From the NCBI GenBank assembly GCA_910585435.1, contig CAJUEJ010000009.1:1-64000 (forward strand): DNA of 64,000 nucleotides, written 5' to 3'. Position 1 is the stretch's first letter. Each line of letters starts with the position of its first letter. Below, one piece after another: positions 61,455-64,000 of this stretch. The notes under the pieces are model-generated. The model worked only from the letters and a program-made list of their open reading frames with translations. It was not told where the DNA came from and made no database searches. The position numbers and the translations under genes were made by a program. This DNA comes from an uncultured Hungatella sp. GTDB lineage: Bacteria; Bacillota; Clostridia; Lachnospirales; Lachnospiraceae.

Positions 61455-63395
61455 TTACATATTTCTAATAAACCCAATTTTTCTTTGAGCCTGGACAACA
61501 TTCTGTATACTGTCCCCATACTCCAGCTCCTTTATGGCTTTCTCAACATCCTCATACAGAATTCTCTGCATTTCCTCTCTGGTATAGGCCTTTTTATCCT
61601 CTGCCAATACCCGGCTGGCCGTATATACAACCGCCGTTTCAAGAAGCTTTCTCGCCTCCCGGCCGTTGCCAAAATTGTCATCGGCAGCCCGTTTCCGGAA
61701 ATAAGAAAGCAATGCCTCCCGGGTACCTTCATCCGGATGATACTGGCTGTTTTCTGCCAATTTGAAAAATATCCTGACCATATCATCCGGGCTGTAAGAA
61801 TCAAAATAAATAGTAGAAGTAATCCGGCTTTTGATTCCCGGGTTTGCATCCAGAAAATCCTTCATCTTGTTATTTCTGTCACTGACCTTCCTGCCGCCGT
61901 AGCCTGCAAATATCACCAGCTTGTCCGTAGAATGGTTCTCCAGCTCAATCACCAGCTGGGCAAGGGCTTCCTTGGTAAAAGAATCGCTGTCTCCATTGTC
62001 CCCCACCAGAGAGTAGGCCTCGTCAATCACGATGATATCGTTCTCCTCAAACACCTCCTTGGTCTTGGGTGCAGAATGGCCCACATATTTTCCCTTCAGC
62101 TCCGCTCCATTGACGCAGATAAACCGGTTATCACTAAGGAGACGCTCTTCCACCATAAGCTGCCCCATCAGTTTTGCCATGGTTGTCTTGGCTGTCCCCG
62201 GCGCTCCCAGCATAACATGGACATTGTGGTAGCCTCCCCCTGAAAATCCCATCTTCAGCCGTATCTGGTTATATTTCATCACATTGACAATATTGAGGAT
62301 TTGCGTCTTCACATCCTCCATGCCGATAAGCTCCTGCATCATCCGTTCTCTTGCACTTCCCGTTTTTCTTTCCTTGTTGGCTTCATTTACAGGGTAAGCC
62401 CTGCAGAAACGGTCCATAAAATCAAAATCCCTATTCTCAATGGGACGCTCACCCGGAGACTTCCAATCCTTCACTGCATATTTTATCACATTCTCAACCA
62501 GCTTACACTTATTCCGGTCTGCCATTGCCGCCACAATATTTACTAACCGCCCATAATTAAAACCCTTTTTCACCGATATCCCATTGGCAGAAAAATTTCC
62601 TCTGACCAGCAGTCTGTAATACTTCTTCCTGTCTTCCTTTTTCAGATACACCGATACCTCATCCGCCAGAAAATTGAGAACAATATAATTCCACTTGTTC
62701 CTGGCTTCGCTTATGAAGCATTCGTCTAAATCTTCCTCCTCCCATCCGCCATAATACGAACTCTCCTGCACATAAATAATATATACCTTGTCATTCCCGC
62801 GAAAATAATTCAGGCCCAGTATAAACGCTTCTTTGCTTTCATACGCATCTCCCGCGCAAATCCCAAAATGAGCCCTGGCGATGATACACACGGAATCATG
62901 AGTACACCCCATCCAATACGGCATATGGGCCACACTGTTTTGGCCGCCCATCATAAATATATCATTCACTCCGAACGTGCTGTTATTTTCTCCCTCAAAC
63001 AGATTCATCCGGAATTCATAATCATGAATCACCGGAATCTGCCGGGGATTTTCATCCCACTCCGAAAGGTTGGACTCCGTCTCGTCAAGATGCTCATCAT
63101 TTTCCTCGTCTGCATCCATATCGTGTTTGCGGTTAAATCCCGCCGCCAGATAGGTTACCGCCAGATAGCCCTGCTCCAGACTATCCGTATTGATTAGAAT
63201 ATATTTAGGTTCATTTTCCTTGACAATCAGTTCATCCAGCTGAGAAAACTGGACCGCTCCCATTTTTACATCTGCCCTCAAATTCTTTACATCTACCAGC
63301 GAGGGAATCTTCAGATAGGAAACCTTCTCCATCCATTTGTTGTTAATAACCGCAATGTGTACATATGGTTTTAAAAGCGATAATTTTTTTCTCAT
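61455..63395 (-). CDS. AAA+ ATPase with CbbX/SpoVK-like C-terminal domain and a novel N-terminal half
   Basis: 646 residues from the ATG at 63395, chosen for AGAAGGAGGGG just upstream; the frame opens 26 codons earlier. The C-terminal ATPase has Walker A GAPGTAKTT, Walker B IIVIDEAYSLVGD and sensor/arginine-finger-like ANPGIKSRI, as in CbbX, SpoVK and EccA-type unfoldases. The first 340 residues are unlike any family I recognise and contain an acidic patch (DADEENDEHLDETE). No rubisco, type VII secretion or spoVK neighbours are visible. The upstream neighbour is a WYL regulator gene. Confidence 0.82.
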   Translation of the reverse strand: MRKKLSLLKPYVHIAVINNKWMEKVSYLKIPSLVDVKNLRADVKMGAVQFSQLDELIVKENEPKYILINTDSLEQGYLAVTYLAAGFNRKHDMDADEENDEHLDETESNLSEWDENPRQIPVIHDYEFRMNLFEGENNSTFGVNDIFMMGGQNSVAHMPYWMGCTHDSVCIIARAHFGICAGDAYESKEAFILGLNYFRGNDKVYIIYVQESSYYGGWEEEDLDECFISEARNKWNYIVLNFLADEVSVYLKKEDRKKYYRLLVRGNFSANGISVKKGFNYGRLVNIVAAMADRNKCKLVENVIKYAVKDWKSPGERPIENRDFDFMDRFCRAYPVNEANKERKTGSARERMMQELIGMEDVKTQILNIVNVMKYNQIRLKMGFSGGGYHNVHVMLGAPGTAKTTMAKLMGQLMVEERLLSDNRFICVNGAELKGKYVGHSAPKTKEVFEENDIIVIDEAYSLVGDNGDSDSFTKEALAQLVIELENHSTDKLVIFAGYGGRKVSDRNNKMKDFLDANPGIKSRITSTIYFDSYSPDDMVRIFFKLAENSQYHPDEGTREALLSYFRKRAADDNFGNGREARKLLETAVVYTASRVLAEDKKAYTREEMQRILYEDVEKAIKELEYGDSIQNVVQAQRKIGFIRNM

Positions 63396-63519
63396 TATAC
63401 CCCTCCTTCTGCAATATGTCCTATGGTTTATGGTTCCGATTCCATATCCATAGTAGCAGACGGAGACAGGCAATATTGCGCAGTCTTTCCTTTCCTGCTG
63501 TCAGCATAACCAGACGTAA

Positions 63520-64000
63520 TCAGCCATAATATTCTGCTCCGGCCCGCAGGCGCTCCCTCAACCGGTTGCGGGATTCCTCCGGAGAAACGATAAAACAATC
63601 GCAGCAGTACTGGGCCGCCCACAATTCCACACCGCCGGTCGCAGATTCCAGAGACACCTTCAGCCAGGTAATCCCCTGCGCCCTGTAAAACTCCCTGTCA
63701 TGGTTCAGATATTTCATCAAAATCTTATCCGATGCCGGCTCAACCTTTGCACTCTTTCCGAAGACATCCACGATGGTATTCATAATATAATTTCTTCCTG
63801 TATCCCTGCACAGCAAAACCATATGCTTCTTTTTTCCGCCGAACATCACCGGATGCTCATACCGGTACTTAACTGGATTGAAGTTATCGACCCTGTGGGT
63901 ATTTTCGATTTCAACCTCCTCAATATCTGTAATCCTGTCAATCCGCATATTGACAATACTCTGATATTTTTCATTATAGGCCAGAAGATAATAAAATCCG
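63520..64000 (-). CDS. WYL-domain transcriptional regulator, 5' part beyond the window
   Basis: The frame is open through the right edge, so only about 160 C-terminal residues are seen. GFYYLLAYNEKYQSIVNMRIDRI is the WYL-like core (split before the ATG at 63948, which is internal), followed by a beta-rich C-terminal extension with VELWAAQYC. WYL proteins bind nucleic-acid or nucleotide ligands and often control defence or repair genes. It is upstream of the AAA+ gene on the same strand with a 124-bp gap. Confidence 0.8.
   Translation of the reverse strand, partial: GFYYLLAYNEKYQSIVNMRIDRITDIEEVEIENTHRVDNFNPVKYRYEHPVMFGGKKKHMVLLCRDTGRNYIMNTIVDVFGKSAKVEPASDKILMKYLNHDREFYRAQGITWLKVSLESATGGVELWAAQYCCDCFIVSPEESRNRLRERLRAGAEYYG

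Overview
The window looks like chromosome from a spore-forming, gut-type Clostridia, most likely a Lachnospiraceae (Clostridium cluster XIVa) species. Reasons: a complete spo0A with an upstream 0A box, a bacterial glgA/glgP glycogen pathway, an M18 aminopeptidase, a cobA-hemD fusion, many MATE exporters, and protein sequences typical of that family. Most genes sit in moderately GC-rich DNA. One stretch, about 22.83-28.1 kb, is visibly AT-rich and foreign in character. Taxonomy is inferred from gene content only.

Layout. 0-0.6 kb: tail of an Rpn-type nuclease and a geneless stretch with hairpins. 0.6-7.7 kb: GH36 alpha-galactosidase, M18 aminopeptidase, a maf/HAD/PPIase lipoprotein run and a membrane protein. 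7.8-11.4 kb: divergent PAP2 protein, HD protein, glycogen synthase, spo0A. 11.5-17.4 kb: a tetrapyrrole run (MATE, precorrin-2 dehydrogenase, hemC, cobA-hemD), then pyridoxamine kinase. 17.5-21.4 kb: MATE, DeoR regulator, small kinase, acyltransferase. 21.4-22.8 kb: oadA with its 5' end replaced. 22.8-28.0 kb: a decayed restriction-modification locus. 28.2-34.4 kb: glgP, AraC regulator, galactose-binding-like protein, split chromate transporter, tRNA-Ala. 34.5-43.4 kb: formamidase, membrane protein, arginine genes (argC-GNAT-argJ-argB-argD, with argG divergent). 43.5-44.9 kb: a small wreckage zone (antitoxin with broken toxin, LacI stump) followed by a stand-alone Spo0A DNA-binding-domain protein. 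45-54 kb: esterase, uvrA, L,D-transpeptidase, mscL, phosphoesterase, ParB-like/BMP fusion. 54.3-61.4 kb: three MFS transporters, an SDR, a MerR regulator, a third MATE. 61.4-64 kb: AAA+ ATPase and a WYL regulator cut by the window edge.

How the genes work together. The arginine genes cover ArgJ, ArgB, ArgC, ArgD and ArgG; argF and argH are not here. Met8-like dehydrogenase, HemC and CobA-HemD take porphobilinogen to precorrin-2 and sirohydrochlorin. GlgA and GlgP build and degrade glycogen but are encoded 18 kb apart.

Most notable observations: (i) in-frame minisatellites in two adjacent tetrapyrrole genes, 5 x 45 bp at the start of cobA-hemD and 4.5 x 42 bp near the end of hemC; (ii) a receiver-less Spo0A-like protein preceded by a perfect inverted repeat of 0A-box cores; (iii) a restriction-modification island in which all three genes carry inactivating lesions and whose left edge cuts into oadA; (iv) a signal-less ParB-like/BMP fusion; (v) a GNAT acetyltransferase inside the arginine operon. 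I found no CRISPR array, no intact insertion sequence, and no complete new defence system.
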